The notes: generated by a model not told the origin, from the letters alone. Shown: positions 1 to 8,206, counted from the first letter of the stretch. The stretch is 64,000 bases of DNA from DASYXZ01 sp035946625 (GCA_035946625.1 DASYZE010000054.1:1-64000); one strand, 5' to 3'. Translations and numbers: made by a program.

Positions 1-197
1 TGCGGCACCGTCAACGTCCCATCCCACGTCGCGTCTCCCATGTGCTGCCCGTCGATGAAAATTTCCGACTCCACCGGCCGCACCGTCACCCGCAGCCTTG
101 CCGTAGTCTTGTCCGCCCCATATCCTGTAGCCGCAAATACCAACATTGATAAAGCAAAAATACCCAATAAGCATCCAGCGAAACGTGGCTTGCGCAT
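1..197 (-). CDS. PEGA-like secreted protein, 3' part outside window
   Basis: Only the first 65 codons are present; the gene runs off the left edge. The ATG at 197 has a strong AAGGAGG Shine-Dalgarno seven bases upstream. Residues 1 to about 28 form a signal peptide (RKP, then a long hydrophobic run ending around ATGYGA). The mature part starts with VTVRPVESEIFIDGQHMG, which matches the beta-strand/turn pattern of PEGA domains (P..A.V.IDG...G) found on bacterial surface and exported proteins. PEGA domains are thought to mediate extracytoplasmic binding; no specific role can be given because most of the protein is missing. Confidence 0.6.
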   Translation of the reverse strand, partial: MRKPRFAGCLLGIFALSMLVFAATGYGADKTTARLRVTVRPVESEIFIDGQHMGDATWDGTLTVP

Positions 198-421
198 TTC
201 ACAACCTCCTTAAGTGATCCTAAACCTTTGTGCGCCCGGGAAACAAGCCCTGGGCCGACCATGTGACAAGTAATTCATGGGCCTGGGCCCAGCCGGTGGA
301 CCTTCCGGCAAACACGCCGGGAAACCACCAATCAAATTTGTCTAAACTATGGTGGTCTAACACGTTCTTGGATAATACGCAAGCACAATTTGAGCTTTCG
401 GATATGACAGGATTAGACGCT

Positions 422-1714
422 TCAAGAGGACAAAAGTCCTGTGTATACCCTGGCGCCTCGATATTTCGCCCGGCGGCCAAGCTCCTCTTCAATCCTCACC
501 AGGCGACTGTACTTGGCCAGGCGTTCCGACCTGGTAATGGCGCCTATCTTGATTTGCGAGGCCCCAGTGGCCACTGCAAGGTCGGCGAGAGAGTCGTCTT
601 CCGTCTCGCCCGAGCGGGCGCTGACCACGGTTCGGTAGCCCTTCCGCTGCGCCAATTCAACCACAGCCAAAGTCTCGCTCAGGGTTCCGACTTGATTCAT
701 TTTTACGAGCACCGCATTGGCTACCTTCTCCTGAATTCCTTGTTCCAACCGGGCCAAATTGGTCACAAAGAGATCGTCGCCCAGAAGCTGGCACCTGGTT
801 CCGAGGGTCGCGGTCAGAAGCCTCCAACCCTCCCAATCCTCCTCGCCCAACCCGTCTTCAATGGAGAGAATTGGATATTCGCCGGCCCAATCCGCCAGCT
901 TGTTCACCAACTGCGTCGATTTAAGATGGGTGCCTTCCGACGAAAGCAAGTAGCTGCCTCCCTCCGCGAAGTGACTGGCGGCAACATCAACGGCGATGGC
1001 GGCGCCCTTGCCGGGCTTCAAGTCGGCGCGTTCAAAGGCCTCAACCATCAGTTCGAAGCCTGCCTTATTCGAAGGAAGTTGCGGCGCGTATCCGCCTTCG
1101 TCGGCCACTCCCGGCTGCAGGAAATTTCGAGATTTCAGGACTTCCTTCATGGCCCGGTAAACCGACACCGCTGCCTGGAGCGCTTCCGAATAGGTGCGGG
1201 CGCACAAAGGAATGACCATGAAATCCTGGAAATCGACGTTCCCCCCGCCGTGAATCCCTCCGCTCAGGATGTTCACCATAGGCACAGGCAGTTCCGTTGC
1301 CGCTTCCCCGCCCAGGTATCGATACAGCGGCAAACCGGCGGAGTTCGCCGCAGCGCGCGCCACGGCAAGAGACACGCCCAGGATGGCATTGGCTCCCAGG
1401 CGACTTTTATTTCCCGTCCCGTCCAGGCTGATCATGCGGTCGTCCACAGCTCGTTGGCTTGCAGCCTCCATCCCGCTCAGCTCAGCCGCAATTTCCTTCT
1501 GAACGTTGCCAACCGCCTTCAGGACTCCGCGGCCGCCATACCGCTTGGGGTCGCCATCGCGAAGCTCGAGCGCCTCCGCTTTCCCCGTCGAAGCGCCCGA
1601 GGGAACCAGCGCGCGGCCCCAGGCACCGTCGCTGAGGAAGACTTCGACTTCAACAGTTGGATTGCCCCGCGAGTCGAAAACTTCCCGGGCGCGAATTTGG
1701 CGGATGAGGGACAT
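422..1714 (-). CDS. eno: Enolase (2-phosphoglycerate dehydratase), altered active site
   Basis: At 430 aa this is full length for enolase, which converts 2-phosphoglycerate to phosphoenolpyruvate in the cytosol. It keeps the loop serine (SGAST, S39), H155, the acid E206 (ADEGG), metal ligands D243, E286 and D313, the base K338 (VKMNQVGT) and K389 (SQIKIG). The normally invariant histidine of the SHRSGETED motif is replaced by alanine (SARSGETEDD, A366; codon GCC read directly). The ATG at 1714 has no Shine-Dalgarno but lies six bases after a perfect TATAAT, suggesting leaderless translation. An APH-like kinase is 77 bases upstream on the same strand. It may be the glycolytic enzyme or a divergent paralogue; this window cannot decide. 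Confidence 0.9.
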   Translation of the reverse strand: MSLIRQIRAREVFDSRGNPTVEVEVFLSDGAWGRALVPSGASTGKAEALELRDGDPKRYGGRGVLKAVGNVQKEIAAELSGMEAASQRAVDDRMISLDGTGNKSRLGANAILGVSLAVARAAANSAGLPLYRYLGGEAATELPVPMVNILSGGIHGGGNVDFQDFMVIPLCARTYSEALQAAVSVYRAMKEVLKSRNFLQPGVADEGGYAPQLPSNKAGFELMVEAFERADLKPGKGAAIAVDVAASHFAEGGSYLLSSEGTHLKSTQLVNKLADWAGEYPILSIEDGLGEEDWEGWRLLTATLGTRCQLLGDDLFVTNLARLEQGIQEKVANAVLVKMNQVGTLSETLAVVELAQRKGYRTVVSARSGETEDDSLADLAVATGASQIKIGAITRSERLAKYSRLVRIEEELGRRAKYRGARVYTGLLSS

Positions 1715-1720
1715 TGCGCA

Positions 1721-1726
1721 ATTATA
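1721..1726 (-). promoter_or_regulatory. TATAAT -10 box of eno, leaderless arrangement
   Basis: TATAAT on the minus strand is separated from the eno ATG (1714) by six bases, placing the expected transcription start at or next to the A of the start codon. The -35 region is poor (TTTGCG at 17 bp spacing). No Shine-Dalgarno precedes the ATG, which agrees with a leaderless mRNA. Confidence 0.5.
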
Positions 1727-1791
1727 TAAGGGTTAAGTCTCCCGCAAATTTCTCTCCCAACGAAAATGACACCCTACCTCGGTTCGCCATA

Positions 1792-2823
1792 TCAGAACTC
1801 ATTAGTGATCCAATCGGTGAGTTCCACCACCCATGAAGGTGGGTCGAGCAAAATTCCTTTTGCAATCTTCCGCACTTTTTCTTTGGTGCTTTCGTCCTGA
1901 ATGTATTCGACCGGCGATTTTCCGTCGATGCGCGAGAGCATCAGGCCACCCAGATGACGAATCGTCATGCCTTCGAAGCCCCCAAAAGGGTCCGGTCCCA
2001 GAGCAATCCGCAACGCCTTCCAGAACGCGCGCACGGCGTCAAAATAGATGGGCGCAAACTGAGGCCGGTGGAATGCCTTCAGGAAAAGGTGGTTGAGGAG
2101 AAAGCCTGCGTCAAACGACGGATCGCCCCAATGCACGACTTCGAAATCGATCAGGAAAACATCCCGTCCGCGGACCAGAATATTTTTTGGGCTGAAGTCA
2201 CCGTGAACGAGAGAAAATCGGACCTGCGAGGATGCCTCGATGAGATCCTGCAATGCGCGATAAATGCCATGATGCTGCACGTGCCTCAACGCAGTGGTCC
2301 GGTAGTACGGGTCAACTCGAAGCTGCTCAAAATTCTTTTGGCTGCCGAACCGGCGCTTGAATACTTTCTCGCCTTCAGTGGCGCTGATGAGTCGCGCCAA
2401 GAGGACTCCCACGTCATGAGCGACTGCTGTGTCTGAGCGGCGGCAAGCAAGTAATGATTCCTTCCATACCGTCGAGCCACGGGGTGCCGCCGTCATCACG
2501 TAAAGATAATTGCTCCGGTCCAGATGAATCACTTCCGGAATGGATTGGCCGAGGACGGGACGAAGCATGCGAATCGCTTCCGCCTCGCGGAAAATACGGT
2601 TGCGGTCCGAGCGCCAGTCGTCTTTGACCCGAAGTTTCCCAAGCGACTGCTTGACCACCCAACGCCGTTCAGGCTTACCAGGCCACTCCACCAGCAGAAC
2701 AATATTCGACACTCCTCCTCCCAACTCCCGCACCACACCGTCCTTGGCGTCCTTGACAAGGTTCTTGCCTTCGAGATATGCGGGCAAATTTTCTGGTGAC
2801 AAAAGAATTGTTTTCGATTTCAT
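1792..2823 (-). CDS. APH/choline-kinase-fold phosphotransferase
   Basis: A 343-residue protein of the aminoglycoside phosphotransferase / methylthioribose kinase-like fold. A glycine-rich N-lobe loop (RELGGGVSNIVLLVEW) and a lysine strand (RRWVVKQSL) precede the catalytic loop SLVHGDFSPKNILV and the metal motif VFLIDFEVVHWGDPSFDAG, so Brenner HGD...N and the DFE aspartate are intact. These enzymes transfer the ATP gamma-phosphate to a small-molecule hydroxyl; the substrate cannot be read from sequence. The start taken is the ATG at 2823; an in-frame TTG lies at 2835. It sits between a zinc-ribbon gene and enolase on the same strand. The two-gene association with an odd enolase may be functional, but that is speculation. 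Confidence 0.7.
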   Translation of the reverse strand: MKSKTILLSPENLPAYLEGKNLVKDAKDGVVRELGGGVSNIVLLVEWPGKPERRWVVKQSLGKLRVKDDWRSDRNRIFREAEAIRMLRPVLGQSIPEVIHLDRSNYLYVMTAAPRGSTVWKESLLACRRSDTAVAHDVGVLLARLISATEGEKVFKRRFGSQKNFEQLRVDPYYRTTALRHVQHHGIYRALQDLIEASSQVRFSLVHGDFSPKNILVRGRDVFLIDFEVVHWGDPSFDAGFLLNHLFLKAFHRPQFAPIYFDAVRAFWKALRIALGPDPFGGFEGMTIRHLGGLMLSRIDGKSPVEYIQDESTKEKVRKIAKGILLDPPSWVVELTDWITNEF

Positions 2824-2904
2824 GTTGCCCGGCAAAACCAGTCCATCAGCAACTCAATTTAACATTGGCCATTTCACATTTGCCCTTCGCCATGTTCTTC
2901 GTCC

Positions 2905-3132
2905 CTACTTCCTCTCCACGGGTGCCCCCATCGCGTTCAACTTTTCGAGCAAGCGATACTGCGCGCCGCAAGTCTGGCAGCGCACCCTACCTTCATTTTC
3001 CGGGAAGGCGGAGTGATCGACAATATTGACCAAACCGAAATGGCCGTCGGGTGAGCGGAAATATTCAAACATCAACTGCCCGCACAACGCGCAAAACTGG
3101 CGGCGGCGGGCGACGATGGGTTCCTCATTCAT
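2905..3132 (-). CDS. Small zinc-ribbon protein
   Basis: A 75-residue protein starting MNEEPIVARRRQ with two CxxC knuckles, FCALCGQ (N-terminal) and VRCQTCGAQY (C-terminal), separated by about 40 residues: a zinc ribbon. The ATG at 3132 has a GGAG eight to nine bases upstream; the frame stays open further 5' but without a better start. No enzymatic motif is visible. It is the first gene of a same-strand run zinc ribbon - kinase - enolase with an 81-base gap to the kinase. It is probably a nucleic-acid- or protein-binding adaptor, with function unknown. Confidence 0.55.
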   Translation of the reverse strand: MNEEPIVARRRQFCALCGQLMFEYFRSPDGHFGLVNIVDHSAFPENEGRVRCQTCGAQYRLLEKLNAMGAPVERK

Positions 3133-3471
3133 TATGGCTCCAGCGACTCGCGGGCCGGGGTCCGTGAATTCACAGCCCACGCCCATGCGCACTATAGTTG
3201 AAATGCCCCCGGCGCGCGCGCCCTCCCGCATATCTTATCTGACTGGATTTTGAAAAGCTTGTTGTGGCGGATTTGCATCGCCATCATCGTATTAATTCCA
3301 TTGCTGATCGGGCATGGACCAGGAAAGGTTCCATCATGCCGCGGCCCCCCCCGCAGGCGATTTTCATCATCGCCCCGCTGCCGCCTTGAATGGGGTGGAT
3401 CAGGGAAAAAAGAAGGAGAGGGTGGCGGCAGTCCGCTGGGCGCGAGATGATTACCAACTTTACTTTGATGA
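3133..3471. other. Gene-free interval
   Basis: 339 bases between two leftward genes. A GATAAGAT-like stretch near 3232-3240 could be a -10 region for the zinc-ribbon gene, but no convincing -35 is visible. No repeat or RNA structure was recognised. Open frames here overlap one another and have no recognisable motif. Confidence 0.3.
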
Positions 3472-3771
3472 TTACGCGGCGCTGATTTGGCGCAAGCAGT
3501 TTTTGAGTTCTTTGCGGAACTCACGGCAGATTTCCGCCTGGCGGTTGGGGGAGAGCGCAGCCAGCGCTTCGACGGAGGTAGGAAAGCTGTCAGTCATATC
3601 GGAATCGCCGGCCATCATGGTGGAGACGGCGAGCAAGCCCAGGATCTCTTCATCCTTGGGCTCGTGGTCCACAAAATAGGAGAGGAAGCCGTCCGGCTCG
3701 CGAATACTTTGCTCGATCACGTGGCGAACCTGATCCCTAAAATAGGACCGAATCCTCAACTCTTCTTCCAT
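3472..3771 (-). CDS. Hypothetical small helical protein
   Basis: 99 residues starting MEEELRIRSYFRDQ. The ATG at 3771 is preceded by GTGAGGAGAAG, a good Shine-Dalgarno, whereas the 24 upstream in-frame codons have no such signal. The protein is charged, mostly helical by eye, with no signal peptide, membrane segment or cysteine pair except one near the C-terminus. No family is recognised. It follows the gene at 3874-4128 on the same strand after 102 bases and may share its transcript. Confidence 0.45.
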   Translation of the reverse strand: MEEELRIRSYFRDQVRHVIEQSIREPDGFLSYFVDHEPKDEEILGLLAVSTMMAGDSDMTDSFPTSVEALAALSPNRQAEICREFRKELKNCLRQISAA

Positions 3772-3873
3772 CTTCTCCTCACTTTTCCCGGCGCCAGTCT
3801 GGCCCGGCTTGCCGGCGTCGTGGAACCCGAACCCATCCGCCAACCCATTCAGGCCGCAATGCGGTGCGCAACC

Positions 3874-4128
3874 TCAGCAGGTGGAGTTGCAAACCCGCAT
3901 GGAAAGGTTGCGAAGAAAGCCTTCCTCGCCCAGCTCGTTTTTTTCGCGTCGACACTCCGGGCAGATCAGAATAATGCTGGCCACCCGTTCCCCTTCCACG
4001 CGCTTCACATCCCAGCCCGTGCCAATGGCCTCCTCGGCCTCGGTCGGCAACCTTTGGTCGCAATACCAGCAGCAGCCCTCGCCCGTGGTGCAAATCGCGC
4101 GTAATGCTTCAGAAACGTCCATAACCAT
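3874..4128 (-). CDS. Small cysteine-rich (zinc-binding) protein
   Basis: 84 residues from the ATG at 4128 (a second ATG lies two codons in). Two CxxC pairs, CCWYCDQRLP and ICPECRRE, are spaced by about 36 residues, giving a treble-clef or zinc-ribbon-like site; two further cysteines sit near the C-terminus (RVCNSTC). No catalytic motif is visible. It is separated from the nrdJ gene upstream by a probable terminator (4144-4170), so it likely has its own promoter, which I could not define. A metal-binding role is inferred from the cysteines alone. Confidence 0.45.
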   Translation of the reverse strand: MVMDVSEALRAICTTGEGCCWYCDQRLPTEAEEAIGTGWDVKRVEGERVASIILICPECRREKNELGEEGFLRNLSMRVCNSTC

Positions 4129-4143
4129 CTCCCGCACAAAGAA

Positions 4144-4170
4144 AGGCCACCCGCTGGTTCTGAGTGGCCT
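4144..4170 (-). terminator. Intrinsic terminator after nrdJ
   Basis: A perfect seven-base-pair stem AGGCCAC/GTGGCCT with a 13-base loop is followed on the minus strand by TTTCTTT. It lies 70 bases downstream of the nrdJ stop codon and before the next leftward gene. Confidence 0.65.
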
Positions 4171-4239
4171 GATCCTTCTTGCGATTTGGATTCGATTCAA
4201 TCAGCTCTACGCTCCTTACGATTAGTCAGTCCTCGCTGT

Positions 4240-7173
4240 CTACGAACACCCACTGGTACTCCCACAATTCATGCACCGGTAGCAGGCACCGTTGCGGACC
4301 ATGATGGCGCCGCAATCCGAGCAGCTCGGAGCGTCATCGGTATGGGTGACGCCGGCGATCCCGCCCTGAGCGGGATGGCCGGACGCCTCGTAAATGGAGC
4401 CTTCCACGGGCTGTTTGCCGGCGGCTCGGGTAAACTGCGAAGCCAGTTTCGCTGCTTTCTCCACTTCGTTGCCGTTGGGTGTGGCCAGGCTCACATCCTC
4501 GCGGGGCTGGGCGTCTTTGGGCAGGAACTTGTAAGCCATCCAGCGGAAGATGTAATCCATGGTGGACTTGGCGTAGCGGATATTCGGATTGGGCGTCCAA
4601 CCGCTGGGCTCGAAGCGCGCGTGGCTGAATTTGTCGCAAAGCACTTTCAACGGCACGCCGTATTGCAGGGCCAGCGAGACGGCGGTGGCGAAGGAATCCA
4701 TCAGGCCGGAAATGGTGGAGCCTTCCTTGGCCATGGTGATAAAGATTTCGCCCGGCTGGCCGTCATCATAAAGGCCGACGGTCAAATAGCCCTCGTGTCC
4801 GCCCACGCTGAACTTGTGGGTGAAGGCGCGGCGCTCGTCATCCAGCTTGCGCCGGAAAGGCCTGGGGGCTGCCGGAGTGGCGGGGGGTTCCTGCTTCTCT
4901 TCTGACTTCTGACTTCTGATTTCTGATTTCTGATTGGGCTTCGCGTCCGAAGTGTTCAAGGGCTGGCTCTTTTTCGACCCGTCGCGATAAATGGCGAGCG
5001 CCTTGATGCCCATGCGCCAGGATTCGATGAACGCATTCGAAACGTCGTCCGCCGTGGCTTCAGCGGGCAGATTCACCGTCTTCGAAATCGCCCCGGACAG
5101 GAACGGTTGCACCGCCGCCATCATGCGCACGTGACCCATATAATGGATGGAGCGCTTGCCGTTGTCGGGTTTCAGGGAGCAATCGAAAACGGCCAGGTGC
5201 TCCGGCTTCAGGTGGGGCGCACCTTCAATAGTCCCATGCTCATCAATATAATGAACAATCTGCGCGGTCTCTTCATTGGTATAACCCAGCTTCAGCAGCG
5301 ACGCGGGCACGCCGTTGTTGACGATCTTGATCAAGCCGCCGCCCACCAGCTTCTTGTATTTCACCAGCGCCAGATCCGGCTCAACGCCGGTGGTATCGCA
5401 ATCCATCATGAAGCCAATGGTCCCCGTGGGGGCGAGCACGGTCACCTGGGCATTGCGATAGCCGTATTTCATGCCACTGGCCAGGCACTCGTCCCAAATC
5501 TTCTTCCCTGCTTCCATCAGATTCTCGGGCACGTTGCGCGGGTTAATATTCTGGAGCGCCTGCCGGTGCATGGAGATGACGCCCAGGAAGGGGTCGCGAT
5601 TCACGGCGTACCCCTTGCAGGGCCCGACTTCCGCAGCGATTCGGGATGAAGTGAGGTAGGCCTGCCCGTGCATCACGGCCGTAACCGCAGCGGCAAAATC
5701 GCGGCCGCCATCGGAATCATAGGGCAGGCCGTTGGCCATCAGCAGGGCGCCCAGATTGGCGTAGCCGAGTCCGAGCGGGCGGAAGTCGTGCGAGTTCTGC
5801 GCGATTTTTTCAGTCGGATAGCTCGCGTTATCCACCAGGATTTCCTGCGCGGTAATGAAAACTTCCACCGCCTGCCGATAAGCTTCAACTTCAAACTTGA
5901 GGTCGGGCGAGACAAACTTCATCAGGTTCAATGAGGCCAGGTTGCACGCCGAATCGTCCAGGAACATATATTCACTGCACGGATTGGAGGCGTAGATGGG
6001 CGCCGTAGCCTTGGACGTATGCCATTTGTTGATGGTGGTGTCGAACTGCATGCCCGGATCGCCGCACTGCCACGCGGCTTCGGAAATCTTGCGCATCAGG
6101 TCGCGCGCCCGGTAGGATTTTACCGGCTGGCCATTGGTCACGCGCCGGGTGGCCCAATCGCCGTCATCAACAACCGTCTGCATAAAATCATCGGTGGCGC
6201 GAATGCTGTTATTGGCGTTCTGGAAAAAGATGGAGGAATAGGCGTCGCCATCAATGGCGGAATCATATCCGGCCTCGATCAGCGCCCACGCCTTGCGCTC
6301 CTCCTTGGCCTTGCACTCGATGAAATCGACCACATCCGGGTGGTCGATATTCAGAATCACCATCTTGGCGGCGCGGCGCGTCTTGCCGCCCGACTTGATG
6401 ACTCCCGCAAATGCGTCATAACCTTTCATGAAGGAGAGGGGACCGGAGGCCTCACCGCCGCCTGACAGTGACTCCAAGGAAGACCTGAGTGGTGAGAGGT
6501 TCGTACCAGTACCCGAACCCCATTTGAAGAGCATCCCTTCCGTTTTAGCAAGGGTCAGGATGCTTTCGAGGTTATCCTGGACGGAGTTGATAAAGCAGGC
6601 AGAGCACTGCGGGTGACGATAGGCCTCGGTCTCCTTCTTGATGCTGCCCGTGGCCGAGTCCAAAAACCACCCACCGCCATTGGACTGGCGATGATACTTG
6701 TGCCACAAGCCGCAGTTAAACCAAACCGGGGAATTAAACGCGCCTTTCTGGCGAACCAAAAGGTGGAGCAATTCGTCGTGAAAAATTTGGGCGTCATCTT
6801 CGGTGCGGAAATATCCGCCTTCCACACCCCACTGGGCGATGGTATCCGCCACGCGGCTGATCAACTGACGCACGCTGGTCTCGCGCTCCGCCGTTCCCAG
6901 CTTGCCGTGGAAATATTTTGAGGCAACGATGTTGGTCGCCGTCATGGACCAGTCTTTGGGCACTTCCACGTTGCGCTGCTCAAAGATCGTCTGGCCCTTA
7001 TCGTTCTGAATGGACGCGGTGCGCGTCTCCCACTCCACTTCGTCAAAAGGATGAATGCCGGCTTTCGAAAAATGACGCTTAAAAATCAGTCCGCGTTCGG
7101 CTTGCCGAACCTGGGAATCTGTAATGGCATTGGCGCTTTTTGCAACCGTAGAAACAGCATCCCGCTCCGCCAT
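4240..7173 (-). CDS. nrdJ: Class II (B12-dependent) ribonucleotide reductase NrdJ
   Basis: Reduces ribonucleotides to deoxyribonucleotides using adenosylcobalamin. Seen along the 977 residues: the N-terminal region, CSACF, a TEGMLFKWGSGTGTNLS stretch, NPCSEYMFLDDSACNL with the active-site cysteine and conserved Asn/Glu, PTGTIGFMMDCDTTG, then a low-complexity linker, a TSCPD-type domain (GEIFITMAKEGS, FATAVSLALQYG) and a C-terminal zinc ribbon with CSDCG and CYRCMNCG. The ATG at 7173 is chosen because GGAGGA lies six bases upstream; an ATG 11 codons earlier (7206) has no usable site. The linker contains a short-period repeat (4899-4935). A promoter and probable NrdR boxes lie about 200-275 bases upstream. 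Being oxygen-independent, it works aerobically and anaerobically. Confidence 0.95.
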   Translation of the reverse strand: MAERDAVSTVAKSANAITDSQVRQAERGLIFKRHFSKAGIHPFDEVEWETRTASIQNDKGQTIFEQRNVEVPKDWSMTATNIVASKYFHGKLGTAERETSVRQLISRVADTIAQWGVEGGYFRTEDDAQIFHDELLHLLVRQKGAFNSPVWFNCGLWHKYHRQSNGGGWFLDSATGSIKKETEAYRHPQCSACFINSVQDNLESILTLAKTEGMLFKWGSGTGTNLSPLRSSLESLSGGGEASGPLSFMKGYDAFAGVIKSGGKTRRAAKMVILNIDHPDVVDFIECKAKEERKAWALIEAGYDSAIDGDAYSSIFFQNANNSIRATDDFMQTVVDDGDWATRRVTNGQPVKSYRARDLMRKISEAAWQCGDPGMQFDTTINKWHTSKATAPIYASNPCSEYMFLDDSACNLASLNLMKFVSPDLKFEVEAYRQAVEVFITAQEILVDNASYPTEKIAQNSHDFRPLGLGYANLGALLMANGLPYDSDGGRDFAAAVTAVMHGQAYLTSSRIAAEVGPCKGYAVNRDPFLGVISMHRQALQNINPRNVPENLMEAGKKIWDECLASGMKYGYRNAQVTVLAPTGTIGFMMDCDTTGVEPDLALVKYKKLVGGGLIKIVNNGVPASLLKLGYTNEETAQIVHYIDEHGTIEGAPHLKPEHLAVFDCSLKPDNGKRSIHYMGHVRMMAAVQPFLSGAISKTVNLPAEATADDVSNAFIESWRMGIKALAIYRDGSKKSQPLNTSDAKPNQKSEIRSQKSEEKQEPPATPAAPRPFRRKLDDERRAFTHKFSVGGHEGYLTVGLYDDGQPGEIFITMAKEGSTISGLMDSFATAVSLALQYGVPLKVLCDKFSHARFEPSGWTPNPNIRYAKSTMDYIFRWMAYKFLPKDAQPREDVSLATPNGNEVEKAAKLASQFTRAAGKQPVEGSIYEASGHPAQGGIAGVTHTDDAPSCSDCGAIMVRNGACYRCMNCGSTSGCS
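4899..4935 (-). repeat. Short-period repeat inside the NrdJ linker
   Basis: Five imperfect copies of TTCTGA(C/T) lie in a row and are translated on the minus strand as a QKSEIRSQKSE-type segment between the catalytic and TSCPD domains. Phrases of this kind usually occur between genes; here one is kept in frame inside an essential enzyme. Confidence 0.7.
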
Positions 7174-7365
7174 ATATTCCTCCGCTAATCTATTTGGCGC
7201 GATCATCCTGAATTTTTAGGTTTGGCATTCACCCGACTCAACGGGGTCGGTCAGCTTGCCCGGGGCGTCCCCTCACGCTTCCGAACCAGCCGAAGTAAGC
7301 AACCAAAATTCAACTATGGCACCCGAGAATTCAAACTCAAGGACAGTTTCACTTGAGCCGAACGG

Positions 7366-7394
7366 AATTTACGCCCGTCAAATCCGCTTGTCAA
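7366..7394 (-). promoter_or_regulatory. Sigma-70-type promoter for nrdJ
   Basis: On the minus strand a perfect TTGACA (7394-7389) and TAAATT (7371-7366) are separated by exactly 17 bases. Transcription would start near 7358, giving a leader of about 185 nt before the nrdJ ATG at 7173. I looked for a cobalamin riboswitch in that leader and saw none. Confidence 0.7.
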
Positions 7395-7401
7395 GAGAAA
7401 A

Positions 7402-7448
7402 CTACAAGTATTGGTGGTTTTTTTGTGAGTTACCCCAATATCTTGTGG
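7402..7448 (-). promoter_or_regulatory. Probable pair of NrdR boxes upstream of nrdJ
   Basis: The distal box 7433-7448 (CCCCAATATCTTGTGG) matches the NrdR consensus acacwAtATaTwgtgt at 12 of 16 positions. The proximal box 7402-7417 (CTACAAGTATTGGTGG) matches about 8. Their starts are 31 bp apart, the three-helical-turn spacing typical of NrdR sites, and they lie just upstream of the -35 hexamer. NrdR is the ATP/dATP-sensing repressor of ribonucleotide reductase genes; its gene is not in the window. Confidence 0.55.
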
Positions 7449-7614
7449 AAATCTCCTGCGTTTCACCCGGGTGCTCGCCAGCCCCCACCCCGAGGAATTC
7501 TTTATTTTCGGCCTCTATGCCCCCTCCTCATTTGGATTAGATGCGTTCTGAAAGGCGTTTGTGCGGCTCGGCCAGCGGTTTCATCAAGGAAAGCAAATCC
7601 AAAAAGGGGAGGGT

Positions 7615-7645
7615 GCCGCGCGCCACCCCTTGGGCAACGCGCGGC
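7615..7645 (-). terminator. Strong hairpin after carD
   Basis: A perfect eight-base-pair GC stem GCCGCGCG/CGCGCGGC with a 15-base loop, about 50 bases after the carD stop. On the minus strand a CTTTTT run follows about nine bases later; on the plus strand AAAAATT follows directly. It is probably the carD terminator, imperfect in form. Confidence 0.45.
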
Positions 7646-7696
7646 AAAAATTAAGTCAGCTTCAACAATTGGCCAATCTCAAAGGCGAGGTTTACT

Positions 7697-8206
7697 TTAG
7701 CTGGGTAGTGGGACTTTCAAATTGGACTTGTTGAGCGCTTTGACAAGCTGAGTTTCCACATTCCCCCGGGCGACTCCGCGGGCCACTGCAATTTCATCCA
7801 CCATCAATCCCCAGGCACGATCGAGCATTTTCTTTTCGCGGAACGAAAGAGGCTTGATCTGATTCAGCATCACCAGGGTTTTTAAAACTTCCGCCACCTG
7901 CTGGAGCGAGCCACTCTTCATCTTTTCAGTGTTTTCTTTGAAGCGCCACTTCCAATCCTGGGGCGACTTGCAACGTCCTTTGTGCAGAAAATCCAGGATA
8001 TCCCCAATCTCCCGATTCTTGGCCACCCGGCGCAAGCCCACGTTGCCCACGTTCGTCATGGGCACCATCACCCGCAGGCTGCTGGCATTCAGCTTCAGCA
8101 GGTAAAACATCTGCGGTTCCCCGGTTAGATTTCTGGTTGAAATTTGTTCGATGATTCCCACACCTTGATTAGGATAGACAACCTTCTCCCCGACTTGGAA
8201 GTCCAT
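7697..8206 (-). CDS. carD: CarD-family transcriptional regulator
   Basis: 169 residues. The N-terminal Tudor-like RNA-polymerase-binding domain (FQVGEKVVYPNQGVGIIEQI, as in CarD/CdnL/TRCF) is followed by a helical C-terminal domain ending in EIAVARGVARGNVE. CarD/CdnL proteins bind the RNAP beta subunit and stabilise open complexes at housekeeping promoters. The length fits the family. The ATG at 8206 is preceded by AAGGGGGG. A near-consensus promoter (8241-8269) drives it. It is the first and apparently only gene of its transcript. Confidence 0.9.
   Translation of the reverse strand: MDFQVGEKVVYPNQGVGIIEQISTRNLTGEPQMFYLLKLNASSLRVMVPMTNVGNVGLRRVAKNREIGDILDFLHKGRCKSPQDWKWRFKENTEKMKSGSLQQVAEVLKTLVMLNQIKPLSFREKKMLDRAWGLMVDEIAVARGVARGNVETQLVKALNKSNLKVPLPS

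Noticed and set aside
230..1729. A 499-codon open frame on the plus strand opposite enolase
   Set aside because: It mirrors the enolase codons, has no family signature or ribosome site, and enolase is certain. The same applies to other long antisense frames such as 56291-58021 (opposite mutS2) and 32808-34514 (opposite PIN-TRAM/ispD).
7174..7358. Cobalamin riboswitch in the nrdJ leader
   Set aside because: A B12-dependent enzyme made this worth checking, but no B12-box-like sequence or long-range pairing typical of the riboswitch could be seen.
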